The notes: generated by a model not told the origin, from the sequence alone. 64,000 nt of DNA from Episyrphus balteatus (GCF_945859705.1 NC_079134.1:85516973-85580972); one strand, 5' to 3'; shown: positions 42,815 to 54,581, counted from the stretch's first letter. A program made the numbers and translations.

Positions 42815-44482
42815 CTTTTACTAAAACTTAAGGGGGTTGCGCATCAAAACCGCTGACATTTTCATAAATTCTCAAACATTGCCACATTATATATTTATTT
42901 TAACAGAAACTTGGTTAAATGCTAGCTTTTTAGACACGAAACTATTTTGTCAAGAGTTCTTAGTTTACAGAAAAAATCACCATGCTGGAAATGCAAAGGA
43001 ACTCGGAGGAGGTGTCTTAGTAGCGGTTCGAAATAAATTTGTTTCTTCTTCCATATCATTCCCGTTTAAGCTCTCAATTGACTTAATCTGCGTCAAAATT
43101 TCTTCAAAGACTAAATCAATTTATATTCTAAATTTATATATCCCTCCAAAAAGTACATCATCCTCTTATACAGAGCTTTCGATGGCTTTAGATTACGTAC
43201 TTGACCTGTCTTGCTCCAATAGCAACATATTACTTTTAGGAGACTTCAATTTACCTCACATTGATTGGGTTCCTTCCGATGATGAAACATACCAAGGAGC
43301 TTCTCTAACATCTTCACAAAATGAGCTTGCTTTATTAGACAAAATTAGACAAATTTTGAGAGGGAAATTCCCTAAGAAAAGATCCAAAGTCATTTTGGAA
43401 ACTTGTTAACTCAAAGAAAAACTCAGATAGATATCCGGTTAATTTCACTCATGAAGATGTTACATTATATCAAACATTTGACATTTGCAATGCTTTCGCC
43501 AATAGCTTTCGTAATTCATTTGTCAATGAGACTGTTGATGTTGACGAAGTCTATTTACATTCATATTCCGAAACGAGTTGTACGAATATCCCTGTACTGC
43601 AAAGTACTGTGTTGGACCTGCTTTCATCCTTAAATGATGATTGTTCTGCTGGCCCAGATAGTGTGCCACCAACATTATTAAAAAACTGTAGAAACTCCCT
43701 AGTTCAGCCTCTAACATTTTTATTCAAACTGTCCATCAAGTCAGGAAAATTTGCCTCCATCATTCCTCACTCCTGTTTTCAAGAAGGGTGATAAGACAGA
43801 TATAAAGAATTATAGGCCTATTTCGATACTATCCTGCATTCCAAAGGTATTTGAGCAAGTTGTTTGTGATAGTCTAGCATTTTATAGTAAAAATCTGATA
43901 AGTGAAAAGCAGCATGGGTTTGTAAGAAAAGATCTACTACAACTAATCTTCTTAGCTTCTTAAATAAATGTTCAAATGCATTAGAAAAGGGTAATGAAGT
44001 TGACTGCGTTTACACTGACTTTTCCAAGGCATTTGATCAACTTAGTCATAAAATAATAATCTTCAAATTAAAAGCTTTTGGTTTTCCACCTATTTTTATT
44101 GCCTGGGTAGAATCTTATCTTAATCAAAGATCGTATCAGGTCAAATTTAGAAACTGTCTTTCAGATCTTTCCATAGCCAACTCTGGAGTCCCTCAGGGAA
44201 GTCACTTAGGCCTATTTTTATTCATTTTAGCTATAAACGACGTAATCTCGTGCATAACTTCAAATGAAATTCTCATATTTGCTGATTATATGAAGATTTT
44301 CAAAGAAATTAAGTCTGACCATGACCGTATCCTTCTACAAAGCGATATTAACTTTTTTAATGTTTGGTGTGGTACAAATGGCCTTTCACTTAACAAAGCT
44401 AAATGCCAAACAATTACATTCTCGAGAAAACGAGTCATTAATATTTTTGATTACTACATCTTGCAACATAAGCTCCTGTCGA
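42815..44482 (+). pseudogene. LINE A (CR1-like), 5' and central part of ORF2
   Basis: Endonuclease: ILTETWLNASFLDT, GGGVLVAVRNKF, LGDFNLPHIDW. A deletion then joins it to the linker. Reverse transcriptase: SAGPDSVPPTLLKNC, KNYRPISILSCIPKVFEQV, QHGFVRK, VYTDFSKAFDQL, SGVPQGSHLG, then FADYMKIF where the catalytic FADD has become FADY. Several frameshifts (about 43370, 43775, 43930). The frame breaks at 44482 where LINE B begins. The 3' part resumes at 52873, flanked by the duplicated ataagctYYtgtcga. Confidence 0.85.
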
Positions 44483-44519
44483 AAATAAGTCTAATAAACG
44501 CAAAAGTGAAGAACTAGAT

Positions 44520-45324
44520 TTGACGTTACCAATCCCCTCGAAAAAACAATCACCTAACTCGCCCCTTGAATCTTCTCCATCCTCAGATTCATCTAATCAA
44601 TGTTCCGCTACACCACCCACCTTACACGTAAATCCCTCTCAACTTCCAGCACCACCCATCCCACCAGAATTAAATCAACATTCATCTAAACAATCTGCAG
44701 CTTCAACTTCCAATCTCGCTCAGCTCTCTGTTTCAATGATTCAGCCTGCATCAACCTTCATTTGAACAGCCTCCAGCTTCAACTACTAATTGTGCCCAAC
44801 ATTTATCTGAACAGTTTGCAATAACTCCACTTCCCTCAGACCAATCTACAAATTCAAAGTCAAATCCTGTTCAACTTCCTGTTTCATCGACCAAACCATC
44901 ATCAACTTCACCTACAGCTTCATCAAAAATTCCTCCCGCCAACCCATTCCGTATTGTGGATAACTTAGCATCGCCTATTGACTATGGATTAAAAATAGTT
45001 GAAGGATAAAAAACCCTTTTCATTTCGAAACTTGATCCCTCTACAAATGCTCTCGATGTAAAAAACTACATTAAAACGAAAATCGGGACGCTACGTTTAA
45101 CGCTCGTCGAGAAAATGATTCATCGAAACTTTGCAAAATATTCTTCGTTCAAGATCAAAGTTCAAGACTCAATATTCTATCTTCTTAACTCATCATCGTT
45201 TTGGCCAGAAGGAATTATTTTTCATGAATTTCAAAAGAGAACGCTGCCAATTAATCATCACCATTTTCAACAAAACCTGACAACGCCATACCTGAAACAG
45301 AGCAGCTTCAAAAGGTATTATTGA
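44520..45324 (+). pseudogene. LINE B ORF1 (CR1-like)
   Basis: Pro/Ser-rich N-terminus (SPNSPLESSPSSDSSNQC...) followed by the C-terminal domain of CR1-group ORF1 proteins: IFISKLDPSTNALDVKNYI-like text at about 45020, then FAKYSSFKIKVQDSIFYLLN, SSFWPEGIIFHEF. One frameshift near 44765 and a stop near 45008. It ends at TGA 45322-45324, overlapping the ORF2 frame, which is already open. Confidence 0.75.
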
Positions 45325-46500
45325 TCTACTACCAAAATGTTAACGGACTTCGGACAAAGACCAATAAGGTCTACAAGAATATAAACAACATTCCTCACGA
45401 TATACTTATCCTCACCGAAACTTGGCTAAACTCATCTTTTATGGATACAGAAATTTTTGACCCCAGCTTTCAAATCTACCGTCGGCGTCGTGATCGTCAT
45501 TATGATCCTTCCGCTACTGTTGGTGGTGGTTTGTTAATAGCTGTTCGTCTTCGTAACCATTTCCTTTGTAGTCTTGTCGATAATTTTTTGGATTCCGATC
45601 TTGAAGTTCTGTGTGTGAAAATAAAAATCCTGTCTGGTTACATATATGTGGTTGCCTGTTATATCCCACTCTCTTCGAACAATGACGTCTATAATAAACT
45701 TTTTGACTGCTTGGAGACTATTCATGAACAAATTAATGATGCAGATGAATTATTAATAATAATCGGAGATTTTAATTTACCTCACCTGAAATGGGCGAAA
45801 TCCAATCACTGTAATGCCTTTCTACCTGTCGACGCTTCCAACAACAACGAGGTTCTCGTTATCGACGGAATGGCTTCTTTTGGCCTTGATCAATTAAATG
45901 GAGTAAGTAACCAATTTGGCAAAACTTTGGACCTTATCTATTTCTCTCATGTCTCCAACTCTGATGCTGCAGTTTTATTGAGTCACACAAAACTTGTAGA
46001 AGAAGATCGCCATCATCCTGCACTATCTATTTCTATGAGCTTAAGTATCTATCATTCATCTAATATTTGTTAGGATCAGCATGAATTCAATTTTAAAAAA
46101 TGTAATTTTACTCTAATGTTTAATTTACTCAATGACATTAACTGGGATTCTGTTTTCTTTAATGTTAATTTTGACGAAATTTTTATGAAATATTATTTGT
46201 TTGCTTTTTAGAAACAGTCCCTCTACGCAAAAAACGTGTATTTAATAGCAGCCCGCCATGGTTCGATCTACATATAAAAAAGCTTAAAAACAAAAGAAAC
46301 AAGGCTTGGATAAAATTCAATCTATCACAAACTGATGAAAACCGTCAAAGTTACATTCATTTAAGGGATGAATTTATAAGCTACTCTAACTTTCTCTATA
46401 CAAGCTTTATATCTCAAACAGAAAATTAACTTAAATCTAATCCACGTAACTTCTGGAATTATGTTAATTGTAAAAGAAAATCTGACGGATACCCAGCACA
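45321..46500 (+). pseudogene. LINE B ORF2, endonuclease and linker
   Basis: Reads IYYQNVNGLRTKTNKVY, ILTETWLNSSFMDTEIF, VGGGLLIAVRLRNHF, VVACYIPLSSN, IIGDFNLPHLKWAKS and TLDLIYFS: an APE-type endonuclease with Glu (TETW) and Asp/Asn (GDFN) residues intact. A stop at about 46071 and a frameshift near 46205 follow; the linker continues (SSPPWFDLHIKKLKNKR) to KRKSDGYPA, where the Tc1-like element begins. The frame picks up again at 51074. Confidence 0.85.
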
Positions 46501-46849
46501 TACAGTTGTGTTCAAAATAATAGTAGTGCCTGCATCAAAATAACATTTTTTATATTTACGGTGCTTCTACGGTTAAAAATTTAATTTCTTTGATGTCAAA
46601 GTTTGTAACGGTCAATTACTAATAAATGTATCGTAGTTTTAAAATCAAAAAGAAGGTGCCAAATAATTTTTCATTGACCTTTGGTTGTTCTTTCTAATTT
46701 GGCCTGTTCAAAGTAATAGTAGTTAAAGTTATTTTTGAAGAATTTAAAAGCGGGTTACAACCTAGAATATTTATTTATGCTTTAAAAGTAAGTACTCATA
46801 TAATTTGAACAATTTTTCAACAAAAAACGATTTGTTCGGATAACGGAAA

Positions 46850-47027
46850 CTTATACGAAAGCTGCTTGAAGAAGGGAAAACCTACTTGGAAATTCAAGCT
46901 TATATTAGAATGGTTTTCTACAATGGTAGCCAATGCAATAAACTCAACAAAAGACCCGAAACGCGCGGTAGAAAAAGAAAAAAGACCGTCGTAGATGACA
47001 GGCGTATTGTCCAGATGAGCAAAGTTG
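46850..47027 (+). pseudogene. Tc1-type transposase N-terminal fragment
   Basis: LIRKLLEEGKTYLEIQAYI followed by RPETRGRKRKKTVVDDRRIV: the paired helix-turn-helix region and GRKR AT-hook-like linker of Tc1 transposases. The frame is cut by the hAT insertion at 47028 and continues at 47977 as EPSASSFQI...LSLDCSAVDN. An inverted relative lies at about 50600-50860 (minus). The catalytic half is absent. Confidence 0.75.
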
Positions 47028-47968
47028 CAGTGTTGCCGAATGAAAAAATAGAAAATCATGATTTTTAATCATGATTTGAGAAAAAAATCATGATTTGGGA
47101 AAAATAAAACAACAAAAACGTGTTTCGGATTTAACAAAATTTTAAAAATATTTTTTCAGTTTGTACTTTTCAGTTTTTATGTTAACGTAAATGTACTTGG
47201 TACTGAACAATATAATAGGCCATATTCATAGTCATTAAGTCATATTTTTAAAGCTATTCTAACTTAGTCTGGAGTCTAAAGTTACTAGCCAGCAGCTCTT
47301 TTCCAAAGAAAAATGATATAGAAGTGGGTCTAAATTGTCTATGAATAAGATAAACCTCAGTCTATCTTAGAAGCAAGAAAATAACAGCAAAAGTCAAAGC
47401 AATTGTGATTTTTGACAATTTCGTTCAATTGGTGATTCAGTATCAAGTCGATTTCTAATTTTAGTTTTGAAAAGTGTCATTTTTAACATCTAAGCTGGTT
47501 CTAAGAAAGACTGGAGTTTTTCCTATTCAAATTACATTGGATTTACCCCAGTCTAAGATAAACGGGGGTCTAAATACGACCTATTGGGCAATATTAAAAG
47601 ATCTTTCATAAGCTGTGACTTTGTCCCTTCTAAGAAAACCTGGGGTCGAACTACGGCATATGTACGTTAACGTATTGACGCTTTATGTCTATATCATTTT
47701 CTTCTGATTAAATAGAGAGAGCAATTAGTCAAAACGTTAACGAACGTATGCCGTAGTTCAAACCCTGGGGTTTATCATCTTCATAGACAACGTAGGCTCC
47801 TATGGAAAAAAGCTGGAAGAGCAATAGATGTGCATGTTCTGAAGTTAATTGCTTAGGAAAAAAAAAAAATGAAAAAAAATCATGATTTGAGAAAAAAAAA
47901 TCATGATTTCATGATTTGAGTTCAGAATTCATGAAAACTATGATAAATCATAGTTTTTGGCAACACTG
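47028..47968. mobile_element. hAT-type MITE with 8 bp target duplication
   Basis: Ends CAGTGTTGCCgaa and ggCAACACTG (complement CAGTGTTGCC) with the exact 8 bp direct repeat CAAAGTTG at 47020-47027 and 47969-47976. Subterminal repeats of aatcatgattt/aaatcatgatt cluster at both ends (47055-47100, 47875-47920). 941 bp, no transposase. It interrupts the Tc1 transposase fragment. Confidence 0.95.
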
Positions 47969-48322
47969 CAAAGTTGAGCCTTCTGCATCGTCGTTTCAAA
48001 TCCAGAAGGCTTTAAGCCTGGATTGCAGTGCAGTGGACAATTTGGACAAAAATCATTTTCTTCAATTTATAGGTACATTTCACTATTTATTTGTACAAAA
48101 TTAGCTTAACATAGAATTTCTTAAGATAAAACACAAATTTTGATTTCATAAATATTTTTAAAATACGGAAATTCTTCTCAGATGAGGGATAACCTAAGAT
48201 ATTATTTTCCTTTTGTTTGGCTTATGCAGTTGCAGTTGATTTTGTGCCAGTACCGTTTGGTTCATTGCTAAAAAGTGTTTTTTGTCTTTTTTGGTTTGAT
48301 TGCTTGAGCAAAAAAGCCGCTA

Positions 48323-49285
48323 CCCAAGTAACAATTAAGCTTTCATAAGGGTCAATGCAAGCTATTTTTTGACTTGTTTAAGAAGAAGGACAAGTCTTAT
48401 GCAAATCATTTTGGCGCACATTACCGAATTTCCCCAAGACCTTCCTCCAAGGGCAATCCACAAGCTAATAGCTTGTGACGAACAGCGTAAAACGACCTTT
48501 TGCAGGCCTTTTTACAAAACAATGAAACATTTTAGGGAAACTATAGCTTCGCTAAGGAAATTATCATTTGCATTGGATGTTATAATAAGGCCTTATGGAG
48601 GTTGTTATAAGATGTTGAATTTATGAATAAAAAAAAAAAGATTTTATTGATTTTATTCTTTTAATTTTTTTCTATTTTGTTTTTTCTTCTTTTTTGGCCA
48701 TGTCAATGCTTTTCCTGTCGTTCTTAAATGGGAAGAATTTTATTTTAATTGAAAAAGAACACATTTTTTTTATTTCACAAATGGCCCCGCCAGGAATCGA
48801 TCCCACGTACCTCTGCATACCAAGCCAGCACCTTACCAGTAGACCATACTCGAATATTAAAGATGAGTGGAAAAAAGGGAGTTAATTGAAACCTCACATA
48901 AAAATGCAATGTTTTTTTCTAAAGTGTTATAAACATTGCATATCTGCAGGATAAAAGCTTTGCATACTTATTGGTGAAAAACATTGCATACTTGAGAGAT
49001 GAAAACATTGCATACTTTGAAGAACCTCTTGGAACAGGTCTTATGAAATCCTTCTGTCACTTGAAAATAGAAGGCTTCTTTAAAACGGTTCAAACAGGTC
49101 TTATGAAGGTCTTCTTTAACTTATATTTACAAACACTTCTAAACACTTCCAGATAGCCTTAAGCAGACCTCCTTTGTTTCCAAAATGGATGATTTGCTTA
49201 AGTAAGCCTTAAACTACACTTATACAAACTATAGCTTGCCGAATCGATGAAAATGGACCCTATGCAAGTAAAATTGTTACTTGGG
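48323..49285. mobile_element. CCCAAGTAACAATT MITE
   Basis: Ends cccaagtaacaatt and complement of aattgttacttggg with TA flanks (48321-48322, 49286-49287). Further inverted text gcaagctat / atagcttgc near the ends. The interior has repeated aacattgcatac (48962-49010) and gaacaggtcttatgaa (49033, 49096), and the tRNA-like sequence at 48783-48850. The 85-codon frame at 48369 has no known domain. Confidence 0.8.
48783..48850 (-). other. tRNA-like sequence 3
   Basis: On the minus strand tggtctactggtaaggtgct resembles a tRNA D-arm/box A and gggatcgattcctggcgggg a box B and T-arm, about 45 bp apart. The 3' acceptor half ggcggggcc has no partner at the 5' end and there is no clear anticodon stem. 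Best read as a tRNA-derived relic inside a MITE. Confidence 0.5.
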
Positions 49286-49287
49286 TA

Positions 49288-50600
49288 CTTTTGTCCAAAG
49301 GATGCCGCAAAAAAATCATGTTCCTTGTTTTATTGAATATCTTTAAAAATTTATACTGACTCAAGTTTTTGCAATATAGAATAACATAATGCTGCATATT
49401 TACCGCAAAACTCGTGTGGTTATATAGTCTATGCTTTTACCCTGAAGTATAATGTTCAAAGAGTAGTTATAAATAAGGCTCTCAGAATTTGAAAACTCTC
49501 ATGGCAACTTATAAATGCAATGCTTTGACCTAACTTTTACCAAATCAAAGAAGGGGTTTTAAATATTTTTTGTAACTCCACTTTAAATAAAAATTATCTC
49601 AAACAACAAAAAACATTTTTTTCTTAACATTTTAAGACTTAATAAAAAAATAAGATTTTTCCTGGTGCAGGTTTTCTTAAGTATCATAACATGTACATAT
49701 AAGTTTTTTGGTAAACTTGTGTATAACATTTTTGTTTATCATTGCTTCCTTCATAAAAATAAATTAATCAAACGCTTTGTTAAAAACACATTGCTCGAAG
49801 AATATTGGCCTCAGTCAAAAATTATCATGGGCAAGAAAAAATGAACAGACTTTAAAAATTAATATCCGAGCAATCAAAAAAGATATCAAAATTTCTTAAA
49901 CGCAGTTAAAAAGAATAACATATTTTCTAAAAATCTTTACTTTGCTTATACCAATTGTTTTAACAGAGAAATCATCATTAATATGAGTAAAAGTATATAA
50001 AAGTAAGCGTTTTCTTTAATCATCGTAACGTGGTAGCAACTTTGCAGATAGAAGAGCGTTACTGTAAAACAATTTTTTTTTTAGAATAAACCCAAGAATC
50101 ATTCCTTAAATTGTTCTTATCTTATAAGGGACAGATGTCCAAAAACTAAAATAAAACAAAAATTTAAAAATCTTTTATTTACACAAAAATGTTTTTTTAT
50201 GGTTTGATCTACGCTTTTAAAAAATCATTAAAAATAGTGTAGCAGCTTGTAGCAGTAAATTTATAGAGTAGCATATAGCCAAACATATAGTGTATGTGTA
50301 TCTGTACAAATTACAGGATATTTTGAGCCGCTAATTTTGTACGTCTATTCAAAGTTTCTGAACTTTTCCAAAAAAAGAAAATTAAATGGTTATTTTCAAA
50401 ATTTAAAAAAAAAAATTAAAAGCCTCCAATTGATCTCCAAAATGTTTTTTATAATAAAACATTATACCTTCTTGATAACCCAAAAAAAATTTTTTGTTTA
50501 ACTGTTAACCGTACTTGTTAAGAAAAATAATCGTTCGGACTTACCAAACCAGACTGATTAAAATAAATTTTTTCTTGTTGCCAATGCATAGTTGCAACAG
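49288..50600. other. Interior of Tc1-like element, no gene
   Basis: AT-rich with no recognisable transposase or other protein in any frame. The 146-codon + frame at 50515-50955 is antisense to the inverted Tc1 fragment. Confidence 0.5.
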
Positions 50601-50860
50601 ACTTTGCCGAAAAACTATTCTGCCCAATGAGAAAAAAGTTTTGTTTTACAATGGTTTGGTTATTAGACTATATGATGTAACCCTTACTTTTGTAAAAATC
50701 GCACATATTTTTTTTCTTTTTGTCCAAGGAGAGCCGTACTGTACGGCGATGCAGAAGGCTCAACTTTGCTCATATGGACAATACGCCTGTCATCTACAAC
50801 GGTCTTTTTTCTTTTTCTACCACGCGTTTCGGGTCTTTTGTTTAACTTTAACTACTATTA
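50600..50860 (-). pseudogene. Inverted Tc1-type transposase N-terminal fragment
   Basis: Minus strand reads RPETRGRKRKKTVVDDRRIV-like text again (near 50735-50840), matching 46945-47027 and 47977-47995 without the hAT insert (gcaaagttgagccttctgca). It therefore shows the empty site of that insert. A stretch corresponding to about 46735-46945 is deleted in this arm. Confidence 0.75.
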
Positions 50861-51073
50861 TTTTCAACAGGCCAAATTGGAAAGAACAACCAAAGGTCAA
50901 TGAAAAATTATTTAGCACCTTCTTTTTGATTTTAAAACTACGATACATTTATTAGTAATTGACCGTTACAAATTTTGACATCAAAGAAATTAAATTTTTA
51001 ACCGTAGAAGCACCGTAAATATAAAAAATGTTTTTTTGTTGCAGGCTCTACTATTATTTTGAACACAGCTGTA

Positions 51074-52763
51074 TGACTTATAATAATTCTACTAGCCATT
51101 CCCCAGAGGTTATATCCAACATGTTCGCCGAATTCTTCCAGGGTGCTTTTGAAAATGGCTCTACAATTGATTCAAATATAACTTATTCAATTGATGAATT
51201 CTCACATCTTAACTCGATTAATTTTGCAATTTCTGAAGCAACTATTCTTGACTATTTCGAAAAGTTAGACGAGTGTTTCAGTCCCGGCCCTGATGGCTTG
51301 CCATCTTTTATTTTGAAAAAATGTGCAATATATATGTCTTACCCGTTGTTTGTGCTTTTCAATACGTCAATTAGTAATTCTACATTTCCCGCTATATGGA
51401 AAAGTGCAATTCTTACTCCCATTCATAAGAAAGGTCCAAAAAAATTAGTGACAAACTACAGACCTATTGCCAAGCTTTCTGTCATCCCTAAACTTTTCGA
51501 ATCCATTGTCTGTGATATTCTGTCATTTCATTGTACCTCTGTTATATGTGAAAACCAACATGGCTTTGTCAAAAAGAAATCTTCTTTCTTCTTCTTCTTT
51601 TACTACAGTTTACAACGTTCTGCTTAGATGCCTTTGAAAAGCATAAGCAAGTAGATTGTGTTTTTACTGATTTCAGTAAAGCTTTCGACAAACTTAATCA
51701 TGAAATATTACTTAAGAAACTAAGCACCATTGGACTTAACGATCGCTTTATTTTATGGATTTCTTCGTATCTCATAAATAGATTATATAGTGTTGTATTT
51801 AGAAATAAATGTTCCCAATGGTTTAAAGTTAATTCGGGTGTACCTCAAGGTAGTCACATTGGTCCTTTATTGTTTGTCTTATTTATTAATGATCTTCCTT
51901 CTGTTTTAAGTAACTATGTCTTTAATTTATGCCGATGAAGTGAAAATATTTCGAAAAATTGACTCAGTAGCTGACTGTGAACTTTTACAAGAAGATCTTC
52001 AAAAATTCTGGGAATGGTGCAATACTAATCGTCTGCCTTTAAACATTGACAAGTGTAAAATAATTCGTTTTACACGCAAACACAATATCCTGTCATATAC
52101 TTCTTTGTTGAACACGTCTCAATTATGTAGTCTTTCAAGTTTCTCTGACCTTGGTGTGGTGTTGGATTCAAAACTTTCATTCACTAACCATTACAATTAT
52201 ATTATAAAAAAAGCTAATAAGATGCTTGGTTTAATTAAAAGATTTGCTCGTGACTTTCATGATCCTTATGTGCTTAAAATTCTGTATGTTTCATTTGTTA
52301 GGTCTATTCTGGTATACGGTTGTATTGTATGGGCCCCATATTACGCGGTTCATGTCAACAGAATAGAATGTGTTCAAAGTAGATTTATAAGATTTTGTTT
52401 ACGTTTTCTTCCCTGGTCTAGTATGATTGATTTGCCACCATATTCACATAGACTTCAACTAATAAAACTTCCATCTCTTTTAAATCATCGAGAATACTTG
52501 CAATTCTGTTTTATGGTGGGAATTGTTAGCGGAACTGTTACAGCTCCATCGGTTCTGTGTTGATTGAGTTTTAGTGTTAATCGTTGCAGCTTAAGAAGGC
52601 AATTGCCTCTTTGTAATATCTTTAGTAGATCTAACTATGGGGCCAATAGTCCTCTCAATATTTTGATAAATATCTTCAATAAAAACTATTTCTTAATTCA
52701 ATCAATTAATGTTAACGTAAAATCACAAAATTTTAAGAATATGTTCTTCATACATTACAATTA
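51074..52763 (+). pseudogene. LINE B ORF2, reverse transcriptase and C-terminus
   Basis: Follows the Tc1-like insert directly. Fingers: SPGPDGLPSFILKKC, KSAILTPIHKKG, NYRPIAKLSVIPKLFESIV, QHGFVKK. Palm: VFTDFSKAFDKLNHEILL with first catalytic Asp, SGVPQGSHIGPLLFVLFIND, then YADEVKIF where YADD has become YADE. Thumb and C-terminus: KCKIIRFTRKHN, LGVVLDSKLSFTNHYNYI, LVYGCIVWAPYY, LPPYSHRLQL. Frameshifts near 51590-51630 and 51915; a TGA at 52561. The 3' end lies at about 52872 after gttgaataaagctgaa. Confidence 0.85.
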
Positions 52764-52872
52764 AATTTATAAAATAGATTTAAGTATTTATAAGTATATT
52801 TAATGTGAATAATGTCATAATATAAGAGATTACTGCGTTAGTATTTAACGTGTTGAATAAAGCTGAATAGAG

Positions 52873-53570
52873 ATAAGCTTTGTCGAGTATTAAGTTTCAA
52901 AGACTTGGGTGTCCAATTAAGTTCAAATTTAGAATTTACTGAACACATCAATTTTATAGTAAATAAAGCGAGCTCAATGCTTGGTTTTATTAAACGTTGG
53001 GCAAAGGAATTTGATGATCCATTACTCTATCTTTGTACAACTGCTACGTATGACCCCATCTTGAGTACGCTACTCAAGTATGATGTTCATAAAAACCGAA
53101 TCGAATCTATTCAACACAATTTTGTACGCTTCGCTCTAAAAGGTCTTCCTTGGACCGATCCTTTCAACTTGCCACCATATGAACAACGCATTCAACTTCT
53201 TCAGATGCAAACTTTAGCACAGAGACGTGTAAATAATGATTTAATCTTTCTTCACCAGCTTATTAATTCCCAAATTGACGCTCCTGATCTATTAGCTTGT
53301 ATTGGTATAAATTATCCGGGTGGATCTCACCTCCTACGAAGATTTGAACCTTTGCATATGATAGAACAAACTATTGTATTAATGAGTCTCTTAGTCGCAT
53401 GAGTAAAATTTTTAACTTGAACCATTCATCCTTAGACTTTAATTTGACGAAAATGGGTTTAAAAACATTGTTTCGAACCAGTGCTCCACAATCGTGACCT
53501 TTCAACAATGTTTTAAATAAATTATATATGTTGGATTTTTTGTACTTATAATTTTATAACTTGTATATTT
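52873..53570 (+). pseudogene. LINE A ORF2 C-terminus, continuing after LINE B
   Basis: Begins with ataagctttgtcga, a near copy of ataagctcctgtcga at 44468-44482, the target duplication of LINE B. Protein text continues the RT thumb: LSFKDLGVQLSSN, HINFIVNKASSMLGFIKRW, then a rearranged stretch, VHKNRIESIQHNFVRFALKG and LPPYEQRIQLLQM. Stop at about 53402; degraded tail to about 53570. It lies in the orientation and order expected for the missing 3' part of LINE A. Confidence 0.8.
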
Positions 53571-53807
53571 GTTCGTAATTATTTTGTTTTATATTGTGCA
53601 TGTGGGAGGTTGTATTTTTTGTTTACTAACCATAAGCATGCACTTATGATGAGCCTCTGATCGTAGATAATAGCTTGTTCTAAGCTTACTACATCAAAGA
53701 ATCTGAAGCGAAACAAAAAGTAGTTTATATTAGAGCTACGTTTCGTCACTTTAAGCAAAATGCAGGCTGAACTGAAAGAAAAGTTGGAATCATCTGACAA
53801 TCTGCTT
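53571..53807. other. Spacer, no gene
   Basis: Short AT-rich spacer; the minus frame 53579-53800 has no recognisable motif. Confidence 0.4.
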
Positions 53808-54028
53808 CTAATGGCCAGTTGTACAAACGTGGTTCAGCCTCGGGTCAGGAATTTAACTCGCCGATTTCAGCGGATTAGCAGTGAATCAACTTTGGTTCAA
53901 GCATGGATTTAGCTTTTTCAACCCATATGGACCTAGAACCAGTGCTAAAACTCAATATTACCAGCGAAATTAGAAATTAAAAGTTGCTGAACCACGGATT
54001 AAATATTTGTGCAACTTGCCCTTAGCGA
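53808..54028. repeat. MITE with GTGGTTCAGC subterminal motif
   Basis: Left ccagttgtacaaacgtggtt-cagcc pairs with right gctgaaccacggattaaata-tttgtgcaacttgcc. About 220 bp and non-coding. Confidence 0.6.
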
Positions 54029-54580
54029 ATCTCTAATGTTATTCATTTGGACAAATTATGACTCACAGGCGTAAGTAGGTGAAAATATAATCAAGATCTC
54101 CAACTTTTCCAATTTCATGTTTCCATTAATTTGGAATTGGAATTGTTCGTCGTATTGCCCTCCACCCTCCCTAGTTCGATTGATTCCAACTCTTTCCTTG
54201 TTTCGACTAATTTTTGAGTCGATATAGGACAAGATTGAAATTCGTTCAGCTACATTTCAATTTCTTCAATTTCCAACCAGTAAAATTTAGACATGTTAAG
54301 TTTATCAAAGGATGTAGTATCAGGGTCCATAGTGGACCTAGCATTTCCGATAATTCTTTGATTTGTGAAAACCTAATTACCTACCGATGAAAAACTGTTC
54401 AGTTAATTTTACTTCGTCTGGTTTTTCATGTAAATTCAATCCGTTGTTTTGCAGTTTTGCAAAATCTCAAGAAAAATTTTACTGGAAAAATCGTTGAATG
54501 TCGCTCAAACGGCAATTGGATTACTTAATTGTTAGCGTGCCGGAAATATTTTGGTTCACCATCCCTGGTCTACATGTTCT
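54029..54580. other. Spacer, no gene
   Basis: Nothing recognisable beyond AT-rich DNA; the start of the interrupted Tc1-like unit may lie near the right end. Confidence 0.35.
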
Positions 54581-54581
54581 A

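Larger units (their letters stand above)
46503..51071. mobile_element. Tc1-like element with CAGTTGTGTTCAAAATAAT ends
   Basis: 4569 bp bounded by cagttgtgttcaaaataata and the complement of tattattttgaacacagctg, TA on each side (46501-46502, 51072-51073), inserted in LINE B. Terminal arms pair over about 240 bp (46503-46735 with 50850-51071), then partly again (46945-47027 with 50740-50850). Left arm carries a Tc1 transposase N-terminus on +, right arm an inverted copy of it on -. No catalytic DDE domain inside. It hosts a hAT MITE and a CCCAAGTAAC element. Confidence 0.85.

Noticed and set aside
48369..48626. 85-codon frame inside the CCCAAGTAAC element
   Set aside because: Polar, plausible-looking sequence, but no family motif and it sits between MITE ends; kept only as part of the element.
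48783..48850. Functional tRNA gene
   Set aside because: No acceptor stem, no anticodon stem and no 5' half; only box A/B-like text.
50515..50955. 146-codon + frame at 50.5 kb
   Set aside because: Antisense to the inverted Tc1 transposase fragment and terminal repeat.
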